From positions 248,001 through 312,000 of the IMG/VR virus record IMGVR_UViG_3300037054_000148: a stretch of DNA of 64,000 bases. One strand, given 5' to 3'. The notes beneath the pieces were generated by a model that saw only the letters and a list, made by a program, of their open reading frames with translations, ran no database searches and was not told the origin of the DNA. Shown in pieces: positions 1-7,064 of the stretch (the first letter of the stretch is position 1; every line of letters starts with the position of its first letter). A program made the translations under genes and the position numbers. The DNA comes from a virus.

Positions 1-18
1 GAGACGTAAGGAGCAGAG

Positions 19-108
19 TTGGATCATCTGATCAGCCCTCATGCGAAGGATCGAATGGGTCTCCTGCTGAATGCCGCATTAGAAATTGCAAAGACAGAGG
101 CGGAGTGA
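19..108 (+). CDS. Short hypothetical protein (29 aa, TTG start)
   Basis: A short frame opens just after a TAA at 7-9. An AAGGAG at 8-13 sits 5 nt before a TTG at 19, and the frame ends in TGA at 106-108, overlapping the next ATG. The peptide reads MDHLISPHAKDRM and continues to an acidic end. The SD spacing and coupled stop support it, but the length and TTG start make it uncertain. It is not recognised. Confidence 0.35.
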   Translation: MDHLISPHAKDRMGLLLNAALEIAKTEAE

Positions 109-320
109 TGGAGTTTCCAATCTTTGGTTCGGACCCCAAAACTAATGTGAAAATTAACGAGGTGACGTTGACGGTTCGGCAGTATATAAACTCCGAAAGA
201 GAGTCCCTGCCCAATCAATATCAGATCATTGCAAATCGGCCAGGAGAACATCCGGTCGATTTCACCACCTCTGATCTGCATCTAGCTCTTCAGGGCTTAC
301 TGAATCGAATCATCAGATGA
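108..320 (+). CDS. Hypothetical protein (70 aa)
   Basis: Starts at the ATG that overlaps the preceding TGA (TGATG); a GTG one codon upstream is possible. The product is soluble and mixed alpha/beta with no recognised motif. It overlaps the next gene by 4 nt (ATGA), so the first genes look like one translationally coupled unit. Confidence 0.7.
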   Translation: MEFPIFGSDPKTNVKINEVTLTVRQYINSERESLPNQYQIIANRPGEHPVDFTTSDLHLALQGLLNRIIR

Positions 321-718
321 GTGAAGAGAGTGAGTTCCAGAAAGAACTAGCCAGCTTTTATGAAGAGCTTCAGGCCAGACAAAAGCAGATGGACCCGGTA
401 GCCGCCAAGGCGTTATACGAAAATCTAGCTTATCTGTATAGCTATTCGGATGAACGGCAGGGTGGGAGGACTAGTTTACAGATGTGTATGGCCCCAGCGT
501 GTGCGGTATACATCTGGTGCAACTTCCACCTCTACTACCCTAGGAAGTTGGCTGAGCATTTGAACCGAAAGGACTTACAAATCGTAGACCCCCATTGGCT
601 TGAGGGAATGGATTGGCGGGGTCGGTGGTTCAGTGGGGTGGTTGTGGACCATGCGGCCCATCTGACTGAGCCGCAGGGGATGTGGTTTGAGGCGGTGTTG
701 GCCCGAATAGAAAAATAA
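317..718 (+). CDS. Hypothetical protein (133 aa)
   Basis: Begins in an ATGA overlap with the previous gene. The N-terminal 45 residues are helical and charged. The centre is aromatic and cysteine-containing (MCMAPACAVYIWCNFHLYY), followed by a W/G-rich part. No family is recognised. A promoter-like element follows directly, so this gene probably ends the upstream unit. Confidence 0.7.
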   Translation: MSEESEFQKELASFYEELQARQKQMDPVAAKALYENLAYLYSYSDERQGGRTSLQMCMAPACAVYIWCNFHLYYPRKLAEHLNRKDLQIVDPHWLEGMDWRGRWFSGVVVDHAAHLTEPQGMWFEAVLARIEK

Positions 719-727
719 AAAGTTTTG

Positions 728-756
728 TACCCAATTACCAATTTTCGCGGTATCAT
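728..756 (+). promoter_or_regulatory. Putative promoter
   Basis: TACCCAA at 728-734, a 16-nt spacer ending in GCGG, and TATCAT at 751-756. It matches the element seen at 7510, 8442, 11564, 12202, 20511 and elsewhere. It lies about 90 nt before the ATG at 848, leaving a long leader. Confidence 0.5.
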
Positions 757-847
757 ATCCTATCGGAGGTGTACCATTTCTCATTTTACTGTACTCGTGA
801 TCGGTAATGATCCGGAAACTCAACTCGCCCCCTATCAGGAAAACAAC

Positions 848-2353
848 ATGGGGGATTGTCCGAAGGAATATCTGGCCTTCAACGACTCGGAAGAAGAGAT
901 GCTGAAGCAGTATCAGACTGAGACCTCCGAGCGAGTTGTCATGCCGGATGGTCGGCTCCTCAGTCTCTACGACGACTGCTTCAAGGTGCCAGATACGAGG
1001 CCCGGTTCCTTCAGTTTCTCCACCACCTTCGAGGTGCCGGAAGACCTGGAGCAGAAGGAGATGCCATTCACCGAGATTTACCCCACCTTCGAAGATTTTG
1101 CCACGGACTGGCATGGTTCCAGTGAGCGGGATCCAGAGATGAACCGGTATGGCTACTGGGAAAACCTGGACCGAAACAAAGTAACTGTATGTTTAGGACT
1201 TTCCAATCCCATGAATGAAGGGATTGGTTATGCCAAAAGGTCATCCAGTGAATCGTCAGAATACCCCGGTGGGGATGAAACTGTGCCCCAGGTGTGGAGT
1301 GACAAAGAAATTAGAGAATTTCTCGCTGGCGAAGAAAAGCGCGGACGGAAGATTCACCTACTGTCGCCAGTGTATGACGGAGAAGAATTTGGAGAGGACT
1401 CCGGAACTCCGACAAAAATGGCATCACTTTGCGAAGTACAAGATAACTCCGGAACAGTATCAGAGACTGCTAGAGGCTCAAAGTGGGAAGTGTGCGATAT
1501 GCAAGAGAGGGGAAGGGGGGAAGGAACTCTGCAAGAACGGGAAGTGGAGATACCTTGCGGTGGACCACTCTCACCAGACAGGGCAAGTTCGGGGGCTTTT
1601 ATGCTCAAATTGCAACACGCTTTTGGGGCTGGTGGAGGGGAACTTCGAATTGCTTCTTGTAATGAAGTCTTACCTCATGGACCCCACATCTTCAAGAATG
1701 AAGTGATTGGTGGGGCCAAGTGGGACTGGTTCCAGATGGGTGGTCGGTGGACTGGCTTCTTCAAGCTGAAGGAAGCGGTCGCTCATATCGGTGGGGTGCT
1801 GGGCACTCCTGGCCTGATGACTCCTGAAGCTGAAGCTGGACATGCGGATCAACTGATAGCCGGGGATGTGGATTTCGAAGGAATGCGAACCCAGGCTGCG
1901 GTCAAGGCGTTCCAGCAGTATGAGGATGTGGCCCATGCGTTCGGCGGAGAGATCCCCAAGATCGAACGCCTCTGGAAAGAAGTGGTCGAGGACCAGACCA
2001 TCGGTGATATCCAAGCCCGAAGGGACTTCTACCATGCTCAGCCTGCCCTGGTAAGGCTGAGCATGGTAGAAGTCCAGGATGCCAAGGCCATGCCGGAGTC
2101 GGTGGATCGTTTCTTCTTCGATCTGGAAGAGTTCCAGTGCGACGAAGAAGCTTACGTCGAACGGGCCAAGAACTCTGCCTGTGTGCCCTTCGCCTTCGTG
2201 AAAGAGGGGCAGTGGTATGAGAGGGGCCGGATGGGCTGGTGGGCCTGTGTGAGCAACGAGAAGGACCGTGACGAGTGGAACCGTCAGTTCAACAAGATGA
2301 TGGACGAACTTCCGGCCAACACGCTCCTGACCCTGGTTGATTGCCACATCTGA
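848..2353 (+). CDS. Conserved phage protein interrupted by an HNH gene
   Basis: The ends match a family I recall as common in phages: N-terminus MGDCPKEYLAFND, then YGYWEN, AKWDWFQMGGRWTGFF, and C-terminus RGRMGWWACVSNEKD to LLTLVDCHI. No catalytic function is known to me. In that family YWEN is followed almost directly by AKWDW. Here about 543 nt (roughly 1168-1710) separates them, and that stretch carries an endonuclease gene in another frame. The outer frame stays open through the insert, giving a 501-codon ORF with about 181 foreign codons. I chose ATG 848 because it matches the family start and has an AGGA upstream; an in-frame TTG at 725 is less likely. A 22-bp perfect inverted repeat lies in the 3' part. 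Whether the product is one long protein, two pieces or dead is not visible. Confidence 0.75.
   Translation: MGDCPKEYLAFNDSEEEMLKQYQTETSERVVMPDGRLLSLYDDCFKVPDTRPGSFSFSTTFEVPEDLEQKEMPFTEIYPTFEDFATDWHGSSERDPEMNRYGYWENLDRNKVTVCLGLSNPMNEGIGYAKRSSSESSEYPGGDETVPQVWSDKEIREFLAGEEKRGRKIHLLSPVYDGEEFGEDSGTPTKMASLCEVQDNSGTVSETARGSKWEVCDMQERGRGEGTLQEREVEIPCGGPLSPDRASSGAFMLKLQHAFGAGGGELRIASCNEVLPHGPHIFKNEVIGGAKWDWFQMGGRWTGFFKLKEAVAHIGGVLGTPGLMTPEAEAGHADQLIAGDVDFEGMRTQAAVKAFQQYEDVAHAFGGEIPKIERLWKEVVEDQTIGDIQARRDFYHAQPALVRLSMVEVQDAKAMPESVDRFFFDLEEFQCDEEAYVERAKNSACVPFAFVKEGQWYERGRMGWWACVSNEKDRDEWNRQFNKMMDELPANTLLTLVDCHI
1230..1706 (+). CDS. Endonuclease VII-like HNH homing endonuclease
   Basis: Recombination endonuclease VII family signature. 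There is a CPRCG zinc knuckle near residue 18, a second CRQC knuckle, then KCAICK, the catalytic AVDHSHQTGQVRGLLCSNCN block and LLGLVEGN. Free-standing HNH proteins of this family cut DNA and spread by homing. ATG 1230 is preferred because AAGGGA lies 6 nt upstream; ATG 1215 has no SD. It lies wholly inside the 848-2353 gene in a different frame. Only about 60 nt precede and 4 nt follow it within the insert, too little for a group I intron core. Confidence 0.85.
   Translation: MPKGHPVNRQNTPVGMKLCPRCGVTKKLENFSLAKKSADGRFTYCRQCMTEKNLERTPELRQKWHHFAKYKITPEQYQRLLEAQSGKCAICKRGEGGKELCKNGKWRYLAVDHSHQTGQVRGLLCSNCNTLLGLVEGNFELLLVMKSYLMDPTSSRMK
2023..2075. repeat. Perfect inverted repeat inside a coding region
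   Basis: Positions 2023-2043 (starting GGACTTCTACC) are exactly complementary to 2055-2075, and T2044/A2054 adds a 22nd pair. The loop is 9-11 nt. It is in the 3' part of the interrupted conserved gene and would form a very stable RNA hairpin in the open reading frame. One arm encodes RDFYHAQP; the other encodes LSMVEVQ. Confidence 0.9.
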
Positions 2354-2697
2354 TGGGAACCTACTACGTCAGAGATCGGCATAACGACACGCTGGTGGAC
2401 ATCGAGGTCTCTCAGAAGGATGGGATCGTCCTGGATGTCTCCAGCGATGTGGACCTTCGAATGTATACGCAGATTCTCCTAACCGAACCATGGGGGAACC
2501 TGACCGACCAGATTCGCTACATTGAACAAATGTGCGGCTGGAGCGAGTTCCGAGGCTACTGGTGGGAGTCGTTCGTCATGCCCAAGGGTAAAGACTTCGT
2601 GCCTACGGCTGATGATATGGATCAAATGATCCGTTTGCTCGTAGCCGAACTGGCTGATCTGATCCCCAGCCGAGGCTTCTGCATCGTCACCGACTGA
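2353..2697 (+). CDS. Hypothetical protein (114 aa)
   Basis: ATG 2353 overlaps the TGA of the preceding gene (TGATG), so translation is probably coupled. The product is acidic and mixed alpha/beta, with an aromatic centre (MCGWSEFRGYWWESF) and a hydrophobic C-terminus. No family is recognised. It is followed by the recurring GAGTAATAA intergenic motif. Confidence 0.75.
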   Translation: MGTYYVRDRHNDTLVDIEVSQKDGIVLDVSSDVDLRMYTQILLTEPWGNLTDQIRYIEQMCGWSEFRGYWWESFVMPKGKDFVPTADDMDQMIRLLVAELADLIPSRGFCIVTD

Positions 2698-2721
2698 GTA
2701 ATAACCCTATAAGGAGAAAGA

Positions 2722-3246
2722 ATGCTTTTTTATCTAATTATCGTCGCCTACATCGTTTGGATCTGCGTGGCTTTCTACAAAGCTCACACTGGGGAGTGGG
2801 ATGATGGATCTGGGGTAATGACCCTTTTGTTTGGAGGAATGCTGACCGGTTTGCTAACCCTCATGGTTGCGGCAATCTTCAGCAGCAGCACGACTAAAGA
2901 GGTGACTCGGCATAACGTCTGTCCCATCGTATCCTTACGAGGCGCTTCTGAGGTAAGCGGGATCTTCGTTTTGGGCTGTGGCCACATCGGAACGGATGAG
3001 AAATACTATTTCATGTATGATCTGGGCAACCAAACCTACCGGAGGGGTCAGATCAATACGTGGGAGACGCTGGTCAGGGAGACGGCTGCGGAGAAGCCTA
3101 ACTTTTCCTACGATGAGACGCTGGAGACCAATCGGAAGTGCTACAAGTGGTGGCCCCAATGGTATGTTCAGGAGACCGCTCGAAACGAGAATTTCTTCCT
3201 CAACGTCCCTCCCGGCACGATTATTCAAAAGTTCGAGGTGCAATAA
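2722..3246 (+). CDS. Membrane protein (174 aa)
   Basis: AAGGAG at 2711-2716 precedes ATG 2722. Two membrane segments are visible, at about residues 2-19 (LFYLIIVAYIVWICVAF) and 33-53 (LLFGGMLTGLLTLMVAAIF). A soluble domain of about 120 residues with several aromatics and two cysteines follows. This is probably an inner-membrane protein with a cytoplasmic or periplasmic domain; the function is unknown. It ends in a TAATG overlap with the next gene. Confidence 0.8.
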   Translation: MLFYLIIVAYIVWICVAFYKAHTGEWDDGSGVMTLLFGGMLTGLLTLMVAAIFSSSTTKEVTRHNVCPIVSLRGASEVSGIFVLGCGHIGTDEKYYFMYDLGNQTYRRGQINTWETLVRETAAEKPNFSYDETLETNRKCYKWWPQWYVQETARNENFFLNVPPGTIIQKFEVQ

Positions 3247-3413
3247 TGGCTGAATCTAGATCCACTGATAAGCTGAAGCTCGTCACCGAGATGATAGATC
3301 GGATGCCCAAAGATAAGCTGGCCAAGCTGAAAGCTTTCACCATAGACTGGCAGCAGGTAGGGATCATCGACCCCATCTACGCCCCCATTGTAAAAATCGA
3401 GTTTTTCCCATAA
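3246..3413 (+). CDS. Small hypothetical protein (55 aa)
   Basis: The ATG shares its A with the TAA of the upstream membrane protein. The peptide is lysine-rich and helical at the start (DKLKLVTEMIDRMPKDKLAK) and ends IVKIEFFP. No family is recognised. The next gene's SD overlaps its stop. Confidence 0.6.
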   Translation: MAESRSTDKLKLVTEMIDRMPKDKLAKLKAFTIDWQQVGIIDPIYAPIVKIEFFP

Positions 3414-3422
3414 GGAGAAGTG

Positions 3423-3623
3423 ATGCAAGAAACCAGATACGAAGGTAATTTGGAGCAGAAGGTCTATTCGGGTAAGGATCAGGATGAGGTCAGGGAGAAG
3501 ATGATCGCTGCCCTCCGACCCGGTGAGGAAGTGATTCGTCGTCGTGAACTCTCCTTGGCTGAAGTCCACGCATGGCATAAGCGTAACACTGACAATAATA
3601 AGGCCAAACGGAAGAAGAAATGA
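3423..3623 (+). CDS. Small basic protein (66 aa)
   Basis: TAAGGAG at 3412-3418 places the start at ATG 3423; a GTG directly before it is possible. The product is charged and helical with a strongly basic tail (NNKAKRKKK), which suggests nucleic-acid binding, though that is only inference. It overlaps the next gene by 4 nt. Confidence 0.65.
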   Translation: MQETRYEGNLEQKVYSGKDQDEVREKMIAALRPGEEVIRRRELSLAEVHAWHKRNTDNNKAKRKKK

Positions 3624-3898
3624 ACATCTTTCAGTTACTCTTCGGAGGACATCCGAGAGGGCGGGTCACAATCCAACTGAGACGGGATACCAATGCTCGT
3701 TGGGTAGATGCAGACCCGATCTTGCTCGAAGGGGAGCCCAGCTATGTGACGGATACCAAGCGGGTGAAGGTGGGGGATGGAACCACACCTTGGAGCAAAT
3801 TACCCTTCGTTGGCCTGATCGCACCGGAGGGGATAGTTCAGGGGGACTGGCAAGGACCGTGTAGCCGGATCATCGGATTCAAGGGAACAACTGAGTAG
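3620..3898 (+). CDS. Small protein with tail-fibre N-terminal-like domain
   Basis: Residues 17-70 resemble the short beta-rich module found at the N-terminus of Mtd-like phage fibres: QLRRDT, then WVDADPILLEGEPSYVTDT and KVGDGTTPWSKLP. Here it forms almost the whole 92-aa protein instead of capping a long fibre. It could be a small virion or decoration protein or a trimming factor; the resemblance is by motif memory only. Confidence 0.65.
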   Translation: MNIFQLLFGGHPRGRVTIQLRRDTNARWVDADPILLEGEPSYVTDTKRVKVGDGTTPWSKLPFVGLIAPEGIVQGDWQGPCSRIIGFKGTTE

Positions 3899-3904
3899 TA
3901 TACT
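3876..3904 (+). promoter_or_regulatory. Putative promoter
   Basis: GATTCAA at 3876-3882, a 16-nt spacer, and TATACT at 3899-3904. The gene at 3921 starts 17 nt downstream, with an AAAGG site in between. The -35 half resembles the one at 20511. Confidence 0.4.
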
Positions 3905-3920
3905 TTAAAGGAGCAATATC

Positions 3921-4274
3921 ATGAATCCAGAAGCAGTGAAGCAAATTCTTGACACTATCCAGCAGGGCGGAACAGTCGCACTGAACGGCATCGCAGCCAA
4001 TGCGGTGATGCAATCGTGGGGCAACATTGGTATGATGCTCTTCTTGGTTTTGGTCACTATTGGGGTCGGCTGGCTGGCCAAGTGGTTTATTCAGAAGACC
4101 ATGGCCTGCCACTCCTGTGACAACGAGGGCTGGATCGTCGGATCAGTGGTCGCTTCTGTTGCGACCATCATCCTATTCGTCTGCTCGTTGGTGCAGATCA
4201 GCAACCTCCCCTCCGAGATCGCAACCATCCAGAACCCCCAGGCGGCGGCAATTCGAATCCTCATTGGGCGGTAA
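3921..4274 (+). CDS. Membrane protein (117 aa)
   Basis: Two predicted membrane segments, at about residues 36-56 (IGMMLFLVLVTIGVGWLAKW) and 73-94 (WIVGSVVASVATIILFVCSLV), are separated by a short loop with CHSC. The N-terminus is amphipathic. Small two-TM phage proteins include holins and antiholins, but nothing else here supports that. The next gene follows immediately. Confidence 0.75.
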   Translation: MNPEAVKQILDTIQQGGTVALNGIAANAVMQSWGNIGMMLFLVLVTIGVGWLAKWFIQKTMACHSCDNEGWIVGSVVASVATIILFVCSLVQISNLPSEIATIQNPQAAAIRILIGR

Positions 4275-4275
4275 G

Positions 4276-4845
4276 ATGAAAGTCGCCACTACTGAAGACT
4301 ATGAGGATATGCCTGCGGGTTCATGTCTTCAAGAAGCCAAGCTCATAAACAAGGGAAGATTTTTTGTCGGGCTGTGGTGTAGTTATGGGGGAAGTTATAG
4401 GGTGAAAGTTCCGGCTGAGATATGTAAGGAGTGGAAGGATCCGTTCGAAGAGCTATTTGAATATCTAGAACAGAATCCTCCTGAACCTGAGCCCACGGAA
4501 GAGCCAGAGGGATTGACTGGTGATGAACGCAATTGCCTCCTTGAAGAGATATTTAAAGCCTTGGAGATACAAGGAGTTGCCTATCCTGATGTGACGATTA
4601 CCACATTTCCTGATGATAAGGGGCCTACCATTGAGTTTGAAATAACGGTATGGCACTATGGTCAAGCGCACTCAATGACACTTAAAATAATGAAACGACA
4701 ACTTGTTGAAAGACGTTACGATATCCTCAAGCGTATGGCTCAAATCGCCGTAATGGACATGTTTCCGAAGATGCCACAGAAGGAATCCACACTTGACAGA
4801 TATTTCGAAGAACGGGAAAAGAAAGAGAGGAGAGAAAATGGATAA
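4276..4845 (+). CDS. Hypothetical protein (189 aa)
   Basis: ATG 4276 follows the previous stop directly. The protein has a proline/glutamate linker near residue 75 (NPPEPEPTEEPEG) between two domains and a highly charged C-terminus (FEEREKKERRENG). No family is recognised. It overlaps the next gene by 8 nt. Confidence 0.7.
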   Translation: MKVATTEDYEDMPAGSCLQEAKLINKGRFFVGLWCSYGGSYRVKVPAEICKEWKDPFEELFEYLEQNPPEPEPTEEPEGLTGDERNCLLEEIFKALEIQGVAYPDVTITTFPDDKGPTIEFEITVWHYGQAHSMTLKIMKRQLVERRYDILKRMAQIAVMDMFPKMPQKESTLDRYFEEREKKERRENG

Positions 4846-5089
4846 ATCAATTCTAGGGACTCATTACCATCGAATCCCAGAGCAGATCAACTGGGTCATC
4901 AGCCCTCTGCCCCTCTATACGGCAGAGTGGGGCAGGCAACTGAGCATGACTCAGGGGGGACCGATGTGTATTCTTGGGTTTCACAAGTCCTCCATGGAAC
5001 TGAAACACACCTACGGCCCATTCCCCACCCCAGAGGATATGGTGCGCTTTGCTAGAGAACATCACATTACCCTACCGGGTATGAACTAA
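4838..5089 (+). CDS. Hypothetical protein (83 aa)
   Basis: ATG 4838 has GAGAGGAGAG upstream, inside the end of the previous gene. The peptide is tryptophan/histidine-rich (HYHRIPEQINWVISPLPLYT) and ends in a helical FAREHH stretch. No family is recognised. The spacing to the next start includes AAAGGAGG. Confidence 0.65.
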   Translation: MDKSILGTHYHRIPEQINWVISPLPLYTAEWGRQLSMTQGGPMCILGFHKSSMELKHTYGPFPTPEDMVRFAREHHITLPGMN

Positions 5090-5099
5090 AGGAGGGACA

Positions 5100-5465
5100 A
5101 TGACACAGATCGATCCATTTGCTGAATGGGTGGAAGCCTATATCAACTCGTTGCATTGAAGTTTCGGGACTTCTGACTACGAAAAAACTCTTGTAGCTGG
5201 TAATCTTCGGGGCATGGCCTCCTGGATCAACGCTAACCTCCTTAAGCCTGCGATGGAGCCCCGCCTCGTTTATGTAGTAGGGGACATGCTGCCGGGTGGC
5301 ACATGGGGCTGTGCGGGAGTGTTTAGCACTGAAGAACAAGCCTGCCTGTGTTGCATCTATCACGACAACTACTTCGTTGGTCCGATCATGGGGGACACGT
5401 TCCTTGAGACTGACGACGATTGGCCAGAGGCGTTCTACCCCGCAGAGGGGAAGCTCTACGACTAA
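5100..5465 (+). pseudogene. Gene with an in-frame TGA (recoding or nonsense)
   Basis: AAAGGAGG precedes ATG 5100. The frame encodes 19 residues (MTQIDPFAEWVEAYINSLH), meets TGA at 5157-5159, and continues open in the same frame as SFGTSDYEKTLVAGNLRGM to the stop at 5463-5465. Read through, it is a plausible 121-aa protein. A GAAGT/ACTTC hairpin (5158-5173) starts within the TGA. TGA is used as an ordinary stop elsewhere in the window. The options are a nonsense mutation, a sequencing error, readthrough, or a re-start at ATG 5214 giving 83 aa. Confidence 0.65.
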
Positions 5466-5902
5466 AGCGGACCACCCCTATCAAGCTCTTCGAAGGGGTC
5501 TCCCGGTTCTGTTTTGTAATAGGCTCGACGGAGGAATTGGTCATACACATTTGAGCAGTACATCTCAGATCTGATGGCCGGTTCCCCTTCGGGCCATGGC
5601 CCTTTTATAACAAAAAGTGCGTAGTCTACCGCAGAATAAGGTTCTGTAGCGATAGTCGGCTCGGCCTCTGGCCATCTTCCCTTAATCACTTCATTTGCGT
5701 AAACCACCGAGTCATACGGATCTTTCATGATTGTAGGCTCACCCTTTGGCCATCTTCCCTTAACTACTCGTCTGGCGTATAGAAGGCTACCCCAGGGGCT
5801 ACCCAGAACCTTGTTCATGAAGCTCTGAGGCAGCATATCATTCTGCGCTAGACAGATGATCATCTTCCAAGTAAAATGGGACCGGAGCCATGTAGTTGCC
5901 AT
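5462..5902 (-). CDS. WPEGEP-type tandem repeat protein (146 aa)
   Basis: Three repeats of about 33 residues are visible, each with a YA..VIKG segment followed by RWPEAEPTI or a close variant (RWPKGEPTI, RWPEAEPTI, PWPEGEPAI). Repeats of this kind occur in other phage proteins and look like short helical hairpins; the role is unknown to me. It is convergent with the preceding plus-strand gene, sharing 4 nt. The same motif recurs in the genes at 48963 and 56320. Confidence 0.75.
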   Translation of the reverse strand: MATTWLRSHFTWKMIICLAQNDMLPQSFMNKVLGSPWGSLLYARRVVKGRWPKGEPTIMKDPYDSVVYANEVIKGRWPEAEPTIATEPYSAVDYALFVIKGPWPEGEPAIRSEMYCSNVYDQFLRRAYYKTEPGDPFEELDRGGPL

Positions 5903-5961
5903 TTAATCTTTGCCTCACCAAAGAATCCGGAAGTTCCAGTATTATGTATCAGGAGAAAATC

Positions 5962-6258
5962 ATGACCGAAGCGGAAGCAATCACCCTAGCTGATTCTAAG
6001 TTCTGGGAGACAATGACCATGCGGGAAAGGGCTGTTTTTCAGATATTCGAGAGTCGTCTATGTATGCCATTTAGTGTGTTCCACGAAGCTATGGAGGCCA
6101 CTTTGGGCCGTCCGGTGTGGACGCATGAGTTTGGGTTGAATGCGGACGGCCTGAAGAAAGAGCTTCTTGGCACCGGCCCCGCTCCCACGTTCGAGGAGAT
6201 CATGGACCTGATCCCTGCGGAGAAGCGCATCGTTGTCACCTTCGGTGATGATGTATGA
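5962..6258 (+). CDS. Conserved phage hypothetical protein (98 aa)
   Basis: CAGGAG at 5950-5955 selects ATG 5962; the frame is open further upstream, but that part is not coding-like. The text (MTEAEAITLADSKFWETMT, LCMPFSVFHEAMEATLGRPV, TFEEIMDLIPAEKRIVV) is the kind seen in a small conserved phage family of unknown function. It overlaps the next gene by 4 nt. Confidence 0.8.
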   Translation: MTEAEAITLADSKFWETMTMRERAVFQIFESRLCMPFSVFHEAMEATLGRPVWTHEFGLNADGLKKELLGTGPAPTFEEIMDLIPAEKRIVVTFGDDV

Positions 6259-6470
6259 CCCGCAGAGAGGGTGCAAAGCTCATAATCGAGCAGACCGAGC
6301 CAACCACATGCTTCTACTGCCACAAAGTGGCTGAACTCAGGCCCTATGGCCCTCAAGGGCAGTCCATTTGTTTTGATTGTGGGATGCACAATCCAGAAGA
6401 AACAGAGCGGCAATTTCTCAAATTACTGGAGGGCTGTAATGGGTTTTCTGACCCGACTGTTCGGGAGTGA
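6255..6470 (+). CDS. Small zinc-ribbon protein (71 aa)
   Basis: Two cysteine pairs, CFYC near residue 19 and CFDC near residue 39, are spaced as in a single zinc ribbon. The rest is charged and helical. A nucleic-acid or protein-binding role is typical of such folds but unproven here. It starts in a 4-nt overlap and overlaps the next gene by 32 nt. Confidence 0.7.
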   Translation: MTRREGAKLIIEQTEPTTCFYCHKVAELRPYGPQGQSICFDCGMHNPEETERQFLKLLEGCNGFSDPTVRE

Positions 6471-6648
6471 AGGGGTGGTCCGTTATGAGGGGGAGTGCAT
6501 GAATGGGCAAACCTTTAGGGGGAAGTGCTCCATCGAAGTCATCGGTATGGATTGGCCGGAGATTGAAGAGAGTATCAAGAACATGCTCTATGTAGAAAAA
6601 GGGCTTAGAATCCGATCCCTTCGGGTTACAGGTTTCTACGAAACTTGA
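6439..6648 (+). CDS. Hypothetical protein (69 aa)
   Basis: TGGAGGG about 7 nt before ATG 6439 supports this start inside the 3' end of the previous gene. The sequence begins MGFLTRLFGSEGVVRYEG and is mixed alpha/beta. No family is recognised. The TGA is followed by the GAGTAATAA motif. Confidence 0.65.
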   Translation: MGFLTRLFGSEGVVRYEGECMNGQTFRGKCSIEVIGMDWPEIEESIKNMLYVEKGLRIRSLRVTGFYET

Positions 6649-6672
6649 GTAATAACCACTGAGGAGTATCTC

Positions 6673-6942
6673 ATGACCCGACTGGCAACCGAAATTTCTA
6701 ACAGCACGATGAGCGAGGATGGTATCCTTAGCTCCTCCATTGATATCGATGGGGTGACGTTGGAGATCAGAATCAAGGGCACTGAAGTGTCCTATCGGCA
6801 CACCGAACTCTCCAACTGGAGTTCCTGGGAGCGAATTGATGAAGCTCTGAAGGGAATGCGAACCTGGGTCAGTTACCAGAAGGAAGCGGCTCAACAGACC
6901 CGTGAAACCTACGACTCCTTACTGAAGTTGATCTCCCAGTGA
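6673..6942 (+). CDS. Hypothetical protein (89 aa)
   Basis: GAGGAG precedes ATG 6673. Beta-rich first half (ILSSSIDIDGVTLEIRIKG), helical second half with an SSWERIDEALKGM segment. No family is recognised. It overlaps the next small gene by 4 nt. Confidence 0.7.
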   Translation: MTRLATEISNSTMSEDGILSSSIDIDGVTLEIRIKGTEVSYRHTELSNWSSWERIDEALKGMRTWVSYQKEAAQQTRETYDSLLKLISQ

Positions 6943-7064
6943 GCTTACAGACTATCAGCAACCCCCTCTGCCTATTCACTTTTTGCACCCTCGTGGCCGC
7001 TGTTCCTTTGAGTATTTTCTGGGGAGTTACGGCCACACTTCATTATTTTAAAAGAAAGCACTAA
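6939..7064 (+). CDS. Small membrane peptide (41 aa, GTG start)
   Basis: GTG 6939 overlaps the previous TGA (GTGA) and the stop overlaps the next ATG (TAATG), so both ends are coupled. One membrane segment spans about residues 12-34 (LFTFCTLVAAVPLSIFWGVT), followed by a basic tail (YFKRKH). Such peptides can be membrane-active accessory proteins; the function is not evident. Confidence 0.6.
   Translation: MSLQTISNPLCLFTFCTLVAAVPLSIFWGVTATLHYFKRKH

Noticed and set aside
1168-1710. Group I intron carrying the HNH gene
   Set aside because: The T|...G boundaries fit, but only about 60 nt before and 4 nt after the HNH gene remain, too little for the catalytic core.
575-2347. Long minus-strand ORFs at 575-1114 and 1670-2347
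   Set aside because: They lie opposite the well-supported gene 848-2353, with no SD and no family-like text.
5157-5173. Selenocysteine (SECIS) signal at the in-frame TGA
   Set aside because: The hairpin overlaps the TGA with a 5-bp stem and lacks the bacterial SECIS apical GU bulge and spacing; no selenoprotein family text surrounds it.
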